DNA of 64,000 bases from Palleronia pontilimi (lineage in GTDB: Bacteria; Pseudomonadota; Alphaproteobacteria; Rhodobacterales; Rhodobacteraceae). A program made the position numbers and the translations under genes. The notes beneath the pieces were generated by a model. The model saw only the letters and a list, made by a program, of their open reading frames with translations. It was not told the DNA's origin and made no database searches. How positions within the stretch are numbered: position 1 is the first letter of the stretch; each line of letters starts with the position of its first letter. Below are positions 9,464 through 17,146 of this stretch, piece after piece. The stretch spans positions 124,001-188,000 of the forward strand of contig NZ_JAEKPD010000007.1 in the NCBI RefSeq assembly GCF_016412875.1. The letters are read 5' to 3'.

Positions 9464-10636
9464 ATGTCGCCCTTGCCTCCGATCGACGAGATCGACCCAG
9501 ACAAGCTGAGCGTGGAAAGCTACCGCGCCGAATCCGTGCGACAGTTGACCAAGATCCGTCACCTGCTGGCGTTCCTGTCGCTGCTGGCCGCCACTCTGGC
9601 GTGCTTTTTCGCCAAGGACGTGCTGCTGCCGTTGATCCTGGGGGTGATGCTGGCGCTGACGCTCAGCCCGATCGTGCGCAGCGCCGGGCGGGTCGGCATC
9701 CCGGCGGCTCTGAGCGCGGCGGTGCTGGTCCTGGGGCTCGGGGTCGGCATCGTCATGGCGGGCTACGCGGCCAGCGGCCCGGTGGCGGGCTGGATGGAGC
9801 AGGCCCCGGAAATGGGCGACCGGCTGCGCGACAAGCTGCGCGGCGTCAGCGAATCCGTCGAAAAGGTGAAGGAAGCCAGCGCCGAGGTGGAAGAGATCGC
9901 CGACCAGACGGGCGATCTGCGGGTGCAGAAGGTGGCCATCCAGCAGCCCGGCATCCTGAACTCGGCCGTCAGCAACGCGGCCAGCGCGGTCACCACCCTG
10001 GCCGTCGCACTGGTCTTCGCGCTGTTCCTGCTGGCGTCGGGCGACATGTTCCGCGCCAAGCTGGTCGAGGTGATGCCGAAACTGTCGGACAAGAAACGCG
10101 CCCTGAAGATCATGTCGGGGGTCGAGCGCGCGATTTCGCGCTACCTGCTGACCATCACGCTGATCAATGCGGGGCTGGGCCTGGCGGTCTTCGCGCTGAT
10201 GGCGGCGGCGGGGCTGCCCAAACCCTATGTCTGGGGGCTTGTGGCCTTCGTGTTCAACTTCCTGCCGTTCCTGGGCGCCATCGCGGGCGTGATCCTGGTG
10301 GCGATGTTCTCGATCCTCAGCTTCGACACGCTGGGCCAGGCCACGATCCCGCCGCTGCTGTTCCTGGCGGCGACCAGCGTGGAAGGGCAGTTCGTGACCC
10401 CCGCCATCCTGGGCCGCAGGCTGGAGCTGAACACGGTGTCGGTCTTCGTCACGGTGGTGTTCTGGGGCTGGCTCTGGGGCATTCCGGGCGCGCTGATGGC
10501 GGTGCCGTTCCTGGTGATCGTCAAGGTGATCTGCGACAACCTGGACAGCCTGTCCACGCTGGGCCATTTCCTGGGCGCGTCCGACATGCGGGTGCGGGTG
10601 GACGAGCCGGTCGAGCCGGGGGTCAGGCCCGCCTGA
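9464..10636 (+). CDS. AI-2E family transporter (PerM-like permease)
   Basis: This polytopic inner-membrane protein of 390 residues belongs to the AI-2E/PerM family, whose members carry out varied export or ion-transport roles. About eight hydrophobic segments flank a soluble, charged and helical insertion at residues 110-165 (SVEKVKEASAEVEEIADQ), as expected for the family. A TTAGACT element at 9442-9448 lies 22 bases before the ATG and could be its -10 box. It follows the flavoprotein gene by 59 bp. The transported substrate cannot be inferred. Confidence 0.88.
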   Translation: MSPLPPIDEIDPDKLSVESYRAESVRQLTKIRHLLAFLSLLAATLACFFAKDVLLPLILGVMLALTLSPIVRSAGRVGIPAALSAAVLVLGLGVGIVMAGYAASGPVAGWMEQAPEMGDRLRDKLRGVSESVEKVKEASAEVEEIADQTGDLRVQKVAIQQPGILNSAVSNAASAVTTLAVALVFALFLLASGDMFRAKLVEVMPKLSDKKRALKIMSGVERAISRYLLTITLINAGLGLAVFALMAAAGLPKPYVWGLVAFVFNFLPFLGAIAGVILVAMFSILSFDTLGQATIPPLLFLAATSVEGQFVTPAILGRRLELNTVSVFVTVVFWGWLWGIPGALMAVPFLVIVKVICDNLDSLSTLGHFLGASDMRVRVDEPVEPGVRPA

Positions 10637-10642
10637 GCGCGC

Positions 10643-10671
10643 TTGCCGCCCGCCCTTCGCCTGCCTATAAG
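10643..10671 (+). promoter_or_regulatory. probable ileS promoter
   Basis: TTGCCG at 10643-10648 and TATAAG at 10666-10671 are separated by 17 bases, an almost ideal sigma70-type promoter for this GC-rich genome. Initiation about seven bases further, near 10678, would place the leader-peptide ATG (10681) within about three bases of the mRNA end. Confidence 0.7.
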
Positions 10672-10680
10672 GCGCGCAAC

Positions 10681-10728
10681 ATGGCCCATCTTTCGCTGAC
10701 CAGACGAATTATCCGCCCGGTTGTCTGA
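10681..10728 (+). CDS. candidate ileS leader peptide (15 residues, Ile-Ile)
   Basis: The 15-codon frame encodes MAHLSLTRRIIRPVV and stops at 10726-10728. It begins within a few bases of the predicted transcription start, so it would be translated as a nearly leaderless mRNA. Two consecutive isoleucine codons, ATT ATC at 10708-10713, come immediately before the left arm of a 14-bp hairpin, and the last codons lie inside that arm. It precedes the isoleucyl-tRNA synthetase gene, so this is the architecture of a ribosome-mediated attenuator. In Sinorhizobium the trpL leader is known to begin at its AUG, which is a precedent for the leaderless form. The peptide itself is inferred. Confidence 0.6.
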   Translation: MAHLSLTRRIIRPVV

Positions 10729-10748
10729 CATCGTGTCGGACGGCCGGG
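10716..10748 (+). terminator. 14-bp hairpin in the ileS leader, probable attenuator
   Basis: The left arm CCCGGTTGTCTGAC (10716-10729) pairs along its whole length with GTCGGACGGCCGGG (10735-10748), counting three G-U pairs, around a five-base loop. It is followed by ATTTCGG, a weak U tract. An alternative five-base pairing of CAGAC (10701-10705) with GTCTG (10723-10727) could compete with it. A ribosome stalled on the Ile codons would cover the left arm. Whether the stem terminates transcription or controls translation is not visible. Confidence 0.6.
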
Positions 10749-10821
10749 ATTTCGGCGCTTCGAGCCACGCTCGCGCCCCCTTCACCCCCGAAGACCTCCG
10801 ATTTGCAAGGGATCTTGCCCC

Positions 10822-13821
10822 ATGTGCGCCGATACGCCCGCCGACACTTCGCCCGACTACAAAGCCACGCTGAACCTGCCCAAGACCGATTTCCCCATGC
10901 GCGCGGGCCTGCCCAAGCGCGAGCCCGACTGGCTGGCCCGCTGGGACGCCATCGGCATCTACGACCGGCTGCGCGAGAAAGAGGGCCGCACCCCCTTCAC
11001 GCTGCATGATGGACCGCCCTACGCCAACGGGCACCTGCATATCGGGCATGGCCTCAACAAGACGATCAAGGACATGATCGTGCGCTCGCGCCAGATGATG
11101 GGGTTCGACGCGCGCTATATCCCCGGCTGGGACTGTCACGGCCTGCCCATCGAGTGGAAGATCGAAGAGAAATACCGCGCCAAGGGCCGCGACAAGGACG
11201 CCGTGGATGTCGTTGAATTCCGCCGCGAATGTCGCGAGTTCGCCGCCGGTTGGGTGGATATCCAGCGCGACGAGTTCAAGCGGCTGGGTATCACTGGCAA
11301 CTGGGCCGATCCCTATCTGACCATGGACTACCACGCGGAAGCGGTGATCGCGGCCGAGTTCCAGAAATTCCTGATGAACGGGACGCTGTATCAAGGCTCG
11401 AAGCCGGTCATGTGGTCGCCGGTGGAAAAGACCGCTTTGGCCGAGGCCGAGGTGGAATACCACGACCGCCAGGTGGACGCGATCTGGGTGAAGTTCCCGG
11501 TCGTCAACGCCACGTCGGCGGCCTATGACGCCGAGCTCGACATCGCGCACGAGGAAGGCACCGTCGAAGAGCGCGAGGCGGCGAACGCGGCCAACGCCCG
11601 GCGCGAGGCGCAGTTGCGCGCGGCCACGGTGGTGATCTGGACCACGACCCCCTGGACGATCCCGCAGAACCGGGCGATCTGCTTCGGCCCCGAGATTTCA
11701 TACGGGCTTTATGAGGTCACGGACACGCCCGACGAGTGCTGGGCGGCGAAGGGCGACACCTACCTGCTGGCCGATGCGCTGGCCGGGCAGGTGATGGAAG
11801 CGGCGCGGCTCGAGGACGGGATGTTCACCCGCCTGCGCGGCGTCCAGCCCGAGGAACTGCGCGAAGTGACCTGCGCGCATCCGCTGCGCGGGGCCGAGGG
11901 TGCGGCGGGCGAATGGGATTTCGACGTGCCGCTGCTGCCGGGCGATCACGTCACCGACGACGCGGGCACCGGCTTCGTGCACACGGCCCCCAGCCACGGC
12001 GACGACGACTTCGCCATCGGGCGCGCGCATGGCCTGCCGATGACCTACAATGTGCTGGACGATTCCAGCTACCGCGCCGACCTGCCGTTCTTCGCGGGCG
12101 AGCAGATCATCAGGCCCAACGGCAAGCCCGGCGGCGCCAACAAGGCGGTGATCGCCAAGCTGGTCGACACCGGCGCGCTGCTGGCCCGGTCGCGCATCAC
12201 CATCTCCGACGCGCATTCGTGGCGCTCGAAGGCGCCGGTGATCCGGCTGAACCGCCCGCAATGGTTCGCCGCCATCGACAAACCCGTGGGCGACGGGCAG
12301 GACACCTACGGCAAGACGATCCGGCAGCGCGCGCTGACCTCGATCGACGAGCTGGTGGAATGGACGCCCAAGCGCGGCCGCAACCGCCTGCACGCCATGA
12401 TCGAACAGCGCCCCGACTGGGTGCTGAGCCGCCAGCGCGCCTGGGGAGTGCCCATGACCTGCTTCGTGAAGGCGGGCGCGAAACTGGACGATTCCGACTT
12501 TCTGCTGCGCGATCCGGCCGTCAATGCCCGGATCATTGACGCTTTCGAACAAGAGGGCGCGGATGCCTGGTATGCCGACGGCGCCAAGGCGCGCTTCATC
12601 GGCGACGCCGCCAACCCCGACGACTACGAGCAGGTGTTCGACATCCTGGACGTGTGGTTCGATTCAGGCTCGACCCATGCCTTCGTGCTGCGCGACCGGC
12701 CCGACGGGACCGAGGACGGCATCGCCGACGTCTACATGGAAGGCACCGACCAGCACCGCGGCTGGTTCCATTCGTCGCTGTTGCAGGCCTGCGGGACCAT
12801 CGGGCGCGCGCCCTATCGCGCGGTCGTGACCCATGGCTTCACGCTGGACGAGAAGGGCATCAAGATGTCCAAGTCGCTGGGCAACACCATCGTGCCCGAC
12901 GAGGTCGTGAAGCAATACGGCGCCGACATCCTGCGGCTATGGGTGGCGCAGACCGACTATACCGCCGACCAGCGGATCGGCCCCGAGATCCTGAAGGGCG
13001 TGGCCGACAGCTACCGGCGGCTCCGCAACACCATGCGCTTCCTGCTGGGATCTCTGCCCGACGACGTGCCCGCGCTGCCGGACGAGCTGCCCGAGCTGGA
13101 ACGCTTGATCTTGCACCGCCTGCACGAGATCGACGGACAGGTGCGCGCGGCCTACACGGCCTACGATTTCCAGCGGGTCTGGCGCACGGTCTTCGACTTC
13201 GCCACGCTGGACCTGTCGGCCTTCTATTTCGACGTGCGCAAGGACGCGCTCTACTGCGACGCCGCGGACAGCCCGCGCCGCGTGGCCTGCGAGGCCGTGC
13301 TGGGCGAGATCTACCAGCGGCTGGTCACGTGGCTGGCGCCGATCCTGGTCTTCACCATGGAAGAGGTCTGGCTGGAGCGGTTCCCCGAGGACGGCAGCTC
13401 GGTCCACCTGCAGGACCTGCCCGACGCGCCGGCCGACTGGGCCGACACCGCGCTGGCCGAGCGGACGCACACCATGCGCGCGGCCCGCCGCGTGGTGCTG
13501 GGCGCGCTGGAGGAAGCGCGCCGCGACAAGACCATCGGATCCAGCCTGGAAGCCGCGCCGGTGGTGCATCTTTCCGGCAAGTTCGCCGATACGATCCGGG
13601 ATCCGGACCTGTTCGCGGATCTGTGCATCACGTCGCACGTGACCCTGACGACCGATCCCGCGCCGGGCGATGCGTTCACGCTGGACGACGTGCCGGGCGT
13701 GGCGGTGGTGTTCGCGCGGGCGCAGGGCGGCAAGTGCGCGCGGTGCTGGAAGGTGCTGCCGGACGTGGGCACCCATCGCCACGACGGCGTCTGCGGGCGC
13801 TGCGACAGCGCGCTGGGCTAG
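10822..13821 (+). CDS. ileS: isoleucyl-tRNA synthetase
   Basis: This class I synthetase charges tRNA-Ile and edits valine. At 999 residues it has the usual length for alphaproteobacteria. The HIGH motif is at residues 73-76 in NGHLHIGHG, the CP1 editing domain follows, and KMSKS is at 681-685. A C-terminal zinc-binding module CARCWKVLPDVG ... CGRCDSALG ends the protein. The start MCADTP is typical of the order. The site AAGGGA at 10807-10812 lies partly within a small hairpin (GCAAG-GGAT-CTTGC, 10805-10818), which could dampen initiation. The 144-base leader upstream appears to be an attenuator. Confidence 0.98.
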   Translation: MCADTPADTSPDYKATLNLPKTDFPMRAGLPKREPDWLARWDAIGIYDRLREKEGRTPFTLHDGPPYANGHLHIGHGLNKTIKDMIVRSRQMMGFDARYIPGWDCHGLPIEWKIEEKYRAKGRDKDAVDVVEFRRECREFAAGWVDIQRDEFKRLGITGNWADPYLTMDYHAEAVIAAEFQKFLMNGTLYQGSKPVMWSPVEKTALAEAEVEYHDRQVDAIWVKFPVVNATSAAYDAELDIAHEEGTVEEREAANAANARREAQLRAATVVIWTTTPWTIPQNRAICFGPEISYGLYEVTDTPDECWAAKGDTYLLADALAGQVMEAARLEDGMFTRLRGVQPEELREVTCAHPLRGAEGAAGEWDFDVPLLPGDHVTDDAGTGFVHTAPSHGDDDFAIGRAHGLPMTYNVLDDSSYRADLPFFAGEQIIRPNGKPGGANKAVIAKLVDTGALLARSRITISDAHSWRSKAPVIRLNRPQWFAAIDKPVGDGQDTYGKTIRQRALTSIDELVEWTPKRGRNRLHAMIEQRPDWVLSRQRAWGVPMTCFVKAGAKLDDSDFLLRDPAVNARIIDAFEQEGADAWYADGAKARFIGDAANPDDYEQVFDILDVWFDSGSTHAFVLRDRPDGTEDGIADVYMEGTDQHRGWFHSSLLQACGTIGRAPYRAVVTHGFTLDEKGIKMSKSLGNTIVPDEVVKQYGADILRLWVAQTDYTADQRIGPEILKGVADSYRRLRNTMRFLLGSLPDDVPALPDELPELERLILHRLHEIDGQVRAAYTAYDFQRVWRTVFDFATLDLSAFYFDVRKDALYCDAADSPRRVACEAVLGEIYQRLVTWLAPILVFTMEEVWLERFPEDGSSVHLQDLPDAPADWADTALAERTHTMRAARRVVLGALEEARRDKTIGSSLEAAPVVHLSGKFADTIRDPDLFADLCITSHVTLTTDPAPGDAFTLDDVPGVAVVFARAQGGKCARCWKVLPDVGTHRHDGVCGRCDSALG

Positions 13822-13836
13822 GGGCCGACCGCGGGC

Positions 13837-13850
13837 TTGATCTGCGTCAA
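13837..13850 (+). promoter_or_regulatory. FNR/FnrL-type binding site
   Basis: TTGATCTGCGTCAA matches the Fnr/FnrL palindrome TTGAT-N4-ATCAA with one mismatch. It is also the loop of a GC-rich inverted repeat (CCGCGGGC / GCCCGCGG type). A CTAGCGT element at 13871-13877 could be the -10 box. With initiation near 13885 the site would be centred near -41, the position of a directly activating FNR site. The target is the exported protein gene at 13913. Confidence 0.65.
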
Positions 13851-13912
13851 GTGCCCGCGGCCCCACCGCGCTAGCGTTCCGCCCATGCGGATCACAAGGG
13901 CGGACCGAAGCG

Positions 13913-14365
13913 ATGGCACAGACATGGACATTTCCGACGATCGCGGCCGCGTGCCTTCTGGCAACGTCGGCCTCGGCGCATGACGCGGGCGGATGGCAGC
14001 AGGGCTGGGGCGGCAACCACATGATGGGGCCCGGCTGGGGCATGGGCCAGATGATGGGGCGGGGCCATGGGCCCGGTCCGATGATGGGTCCGGGCTATGG
14101 CTCCGGCCCGCAACCCGACTGGCGCGGCGGGGCGGGTCCCGGATACGGATACGGCCAGCCGCTGCAACAGGACCTGGGCACCGACGACGTGCTGCGGATG
14201 ATCGAGCAACGGCTGGCCTGGATGAACAATCCCAACCTCAAGCCCGGACAGATCGACGAACGGGACGCCGACACGATCATCGCCGAGATCGTGACCCAGG
14301 ACGGATCGCTGGTCGAACGGCTGGCCGTGGACCGTCACACCGGCTGGATGCAGCCGATCCGCTAG
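13913..14365 (+). CDS. exported Gly/Met-rich protein, unknown function
   Basis: This 150-residue protein has a signal peptide (FPTIAAACLLATSASA followed by HDAGG). Residues 30-65 are a low-complexity region built from GxGMGQMMGRG and PGPMMGPG units with many Met, Gly and His. The acidic helical C-terminal part (DDVLRMIEQRLAWMN) resembles a folded domain. Met/His-rich exported proteins often bind copper or other metals, but that is only an inference here. The upstream FNR-type site suggests expression at low oxygen. No family name can be given with confidence. Confidence 0.75.
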   Translation: MAQTWTFPTIAAACLLATSASAHDAGGWQQGWGGNHMMGPGWGMGQMMGRGHGPGPMMGPGYGSGPQPDWRGGAGPGYGYGQPLQQDLGTDDVLRMIEQRLAWMNNPNLKPGQIDERDADTIIAEIVTQDGSLVERLAVDRHTGWMQPIR

Positions 14366-14460
14366 GCCGCGCCTTCGTCTTTGCGCGCGTCACGCGGGCC
14401 GCGGCTGGTGTTTTCCGCGGCGCCCGCTAGGCTGAGTCCCGACACGTTTGGGAGGACGCC

Positions 14461-16011
14461 ATGACCATCATCCAAAGCCCGTACCCGGAGATCGACATCG
14501 CCGAGATCTCGATCACCGAACGCCTGTTCCGGGGGCTGGACGGGCAGGGCGATGCGGTCGTTCTGACCGACGGGCCGACGGGACGGACCCTGACCGCGGC
14601 CGGGCTGGAACAGGCGATCCGCAGGCTTGCGGGCGGGCTGAAGGCGCACGGCCTGCAGAAGGGCGACGTGGTCGCGCTGATGGCGCCCAACATTCCCGAA
14701 TATGCCGTGGTGTTCCACGCCGTCGCCTTCGCGGGCGGGATCGTGACGACCATCAACCCGACCTACACGGCCTACGAGGTCGAAAAGCAGCTGAAGGCGT
14801 CGGGCGCCAAGATGCTGATCACGGTGCCGGCCTTCGTCGACACCGCCGAGGAAGCGGCGTCGGGCACAAAGGTCGGCCGCATCGCCGTGATCGGCGGCGC
14901 GGGCGACATGGGGCTGGACGCGCTGATGGGCGATCCGCTGGACGCCCAGGTGCCGGTCGATCTGGAGCGCGACGTGGTGGTGCTGCCCTATTCGTCGGGC
15001 ACGACGGGCCTGCCCAAGGGCGTGATGCTCAGCCACCGCAACATGGTGGCCAACGTGGACCAGACGCTGGCCGTGCTGCCCATCGCGCGGGGCGAGGCGA
15101 CGGTGGCCTTCCTGCCGTTCTTTCACATCTACGGCATGAACGTGCTGATGAACGCGTTCCTCGCCGGGGGCGGCGCGCTGGTCACCATGCCGCGCTTCGA
15201 CCTGGAGATGTTCCTGACGCTGGTCGCCCGGCACGCGACGCCCAAGCTTTACACCGTGCCGCCCGTGGTGCTGGCGCTGGCCAAGCACCCGATGGTGGAC
15301 GCCCATGACATGTCGGCGGTGGCCCAGCTGATCTGCGGCGCGGCGCCCTTGGGCGGCGATGTGGCCGATGCGGCGGCGGCCCGGCTGGGTGCGGTCACCA
15401 CGCAGGCCTACGGCATGACCGAGCTGTCGCCCGTCAGCCACGCGACGCCGATCGAGACGCCCCGCTCGGGCGCGTCGGGGGTCCCGCTGCCCAACACCGC
15501 CTGCCGGATCGTGAATTTCGAAACCGGGGCCGATTGCGCGCCCGGCGACGAGGGCGAGCTGTGGGTGAAGGGCCCGCAGGTCATGCTGGGCTACCTGGAC
15601 AACGACGCCGCGACGCGGGCGACAATCACGGATGACGGCTGGCTCAGGACGGGCGATCTGACCGTCGCCGACAAGGACGGCTTCTTCTTCATCCGCGAGC
15701 GGGTGAAAGAGCTGATCAAGGTGAAGGGCTTCCAGGTCGCGCCCGCCGAGCTGGAGGCCGAGCTGCTGGCCCATCCCGAGATCACCGACGTGGCCGTGGT
15801 TGGCAAGCCCGACGACGAGGCGGGCGAGGTGCCGATGGCCTTCGTCGTGCGCGCCGCGGGCAGCACGCTGGACGCCGACGCGGTCTCGGCCTTCATCGCC
15901 GCGCGGCTGTCGTCCTACAAGGTGCCCCGGGACGTACGCTTCGTGGACGAGGTGCCGAAATCGGCGTCGGGCAAGATCCTGCGCCGCGTGCTGCGCGACC
16001 AGATTGCCTGA
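14461..16011 (+). CDS. AMP-binding acyl-CoA ligase (4-coumarate-CoA ligase-like)
   Basis: This 516-residue adenylate-forming enzyme activates a carboxylic acid with ATP and joins it to CoA. The P-loop motif YSSGTTGLPKGVMLSH, the A5 motif AYGMTE, the hinge LRTGDL, and the C-terminal catalytic lysine in PKSASGKILRR are all present. The 4-coumarate-CoA ligase and medium/long-chain acyl ligase subfamilies are closest by eye, and the substrate is not certain. A CTAGGCT element at 14427-14433 and a GGGAGG ribosome site precede the ATG. The DUF3253 gene begins inside its stop region. Confidence 0.9.
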   Translation: MTIIQSPYPEIDIAEISITERLFRGLDGQGDAVVLTDGPTGRTLTAAGLEQAIRRLAGGLKAHGLQKGDVVALMAPNIPEYAVVFHAVAFAGGIVTTINPTYTAYEVEKQLKASGAKMLITVPAFVDTAEEAASGTKVGRIAVIGGAGDMGLDALMGDPLDAQVPVDLERDVVVLPYSSGTTGLPKGVMLSHRNMVANVDQTLAVLPIARGEATVAFLPFFHIYGMNVLMNAFLAGGGALVTMPRFDLEMFLTLVARHATPKLYTVPPVVLALAKHPMVDAHDMSAVAQLICGAAPLGGDVADAAAARLGAVTTQAYGMTELSPVSHATPIETPRSGASGVPLPNTACRIVNFETGADCAPGDEGELWVKGPQVMLGYLDNDAATRATITDDGWLRTGDLTVADKDGFFFIRERVKELIKVKGFQVAPAELEAELLAHPEITDVAVVGKPDDEAGEVPMAFVVRAAGSTLDADAVSAFIAARLSSYKVPRDVRFVDEVPKSASGKILRRVLRDQIA

Positions 16012-16237
16012 CGACGCCGCCATCGCCCACGCGCTGATGACGCTGGCGCGGGAGCGCGGGCCGGACAAGTCCTTCTGCCCGTCCGAGGCGGCGCGCGCGG
16101 TGGCTCAGGACTGGCGCCCGCTGATGGACGACGTGCGGCGCGTGGCGGCGACACTGCCGCTCAGCGCCACCCAGGGCGGGGAGCCGGTCGATCCCGAAAC
16201 CGCCAAGGGCCCGATCCGGCTGTCGCTGGCCCCGTGA
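16004..16237 (+). CDS. DUF3253 domain protein
   Basis: This small cytoplasmic protein of 77 residues has the DUF3253 pattern: LARERGPDKSFCPSEAARAV, then WRPLMDDVRR and a C-terminal KGPIRLSL. I start it at the TTG at 16004, which overlaps the ligase stop by eight bases, because this gives the usual short lead-in (MPDDAAIAHALM). The next gene starts four bases before its stop. The three genes look translationally coupled. Function is unknown. The fold is predicted to be a small winged-helix type from the family description, which I have not tested. Confidence 0.75.
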   Translation: MPDDAAIAHALMTLARERGPDKSFCPSEAARAVAQDWRPLMDDVRRVAATLPLSATQGGEPVDPETAKGPIRLSLAP

Positions 16238-17070
16238 GCACGGGCGTTTTCCTCGCGGTGCTGGCCGCGGCGTTCCTGCACGCCGCGTGGAACAGCCTGG
16301 TCAAGCTGGGCGCGAACAAGCTGACGGCCATGCTGATCCTGACCATCGTGCAGGGCTGCGCGGGGCTGGCCATCCTGCTGACGCGGCCCTTTCCCACCGT
16401 CGACTGGGTGCCGTGGCTGGCCATGAGCGGGGCGTTCCACGCGGGCTACAAGCTGTTCCTGGCGCTGGCCTACGAGAACGGCGATCTGAGCCGGGTCTAT
16501 CCCATCGCGCGGGGCGCCGCGCCGCTGATCGTGCTGGGATCCAGCGGGATTTTCCTGTCCGATCCGCTGGACGGCCGGGACATCGTGGGAATTCTCGTGC
16601 TGGGCGCGGGGATCCTGGGGATGGCACGGGGCGTCTTCGGCGCGGGCGAGGCGGTGGCGCTGGTGCCGCTGGCGCTGGGCTCGGCGGCGATGACGGCGGG
16701 CTATTCCATCGTCGACGGTCTGGGCGCGCGGGTGTCGGGCGACGCGGTGGCCTATGTGGGGTGGCTGTTCTTCCTCGACATGGCGCTCTTCACGCCGGTC
16801 TGCCTGGCGCTGCGGGGACGCGACGTCCTGCGCGCCGACGCCCGGGCCTGGCGCGTGGGCGCGCTGGCCGCCACCGCATCCTACGCCGCCTACGCGATCG
16901 CGGTCTGGGCGATGACCGTCGCCCCCATCGCGCTGGTCGCGGCGCTGCGCGAGACGTCGATCCTGTTCGCGGTGCTGATCGGCTGGCTGGCCATGGGCGA
17001 ACGGATGGACACCGGCAAGGCGGTGGCCGCGCTGCTGATCGTCAGCGGCGTCGCGCTGACGCGGCTCTAA
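16234..17070 (+). CDS. EamA/DMT family transporter
   Basis: This inner-membrane protein of 278 residues has about ten hydrophobic helices in two EamA halves (AAFLHAAWNSLVKLG early, ALRETSILFAVLIGWL late). Members export amino acids, nucleotides or other metabolites. The GTG start overlaps the DUF3253 stop in a GTGA arrangement. It is similar in organisation to the EamA protein at 53313, including the CALRETS/VLRETS and YPxxRG motifs, so the two may be paralogues. Substrate unknown. Confidence 0.88.
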   Translation: MSTGVFLAVLAAAFLHAAWNSLVKLGANKLTAMLILTIVQGCAGLAILLTRPFPTVDWVPWLAMSGAFHAGYKLFLALAYENGDLSRVYPIARGAAPLIVLGSSGIFLSDPLDGRDIVGILVLGAGILGMARGVFGAGEAVALVPLALGSAAMTAGYSIVDGLGARVSGDAVAYVGWLFFLDMALFTPVCLALRGRDVLRADARAWRVGALAATASYAAYAIAVWAMTVAPIALVAALRETSILFAVLIGWLAMGERMDTGKAVAALLIVSGVALTRL

Positions 17071-17075
17071 GGGCG

Positions 17076-17139
17076 CGAATTTTCGCAGGAAAATTCGGCG
17101 TTGCCGCGGGCGGTGGGCAAATTTTCGTCGAAAATTTGC
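17076..17139. repeat. paired palindromes between convergent genes
   Basis: The first inverted repeat has arms CGAATTTTC and GAAAATTCG around GCAG (17076-17097). The second has arms GCAAATTTTCG and CGAAAATTTGC around a single T (17117-17139). They fill the 76-bp gap between the EamA gene and pcs, which end towards each other. The paired layout matches 5083-5125 and 23897-23939. Here it could act as a bidirectional terminator, though it lacks U tracts. Confidence 0.8.
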
Positions 17140-17146
17140 GCGCCGG

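Noticed and set aside
10643-10822. T-box riboswitch controlling ileS
   Set aside because: No specifier loop or antiterminator T-box sequence is visible, and T-boxes are not usual in alphaproteobacteria. The leader peptide explains the layout better.
17076-17139. Conventional rho-independent terminators at the paired palindromes
   Set aside because: The stems lack a following U tract, and the same arrangement also occurs in divergent promoter and intra-operon positions, so termination cannot be their general role.
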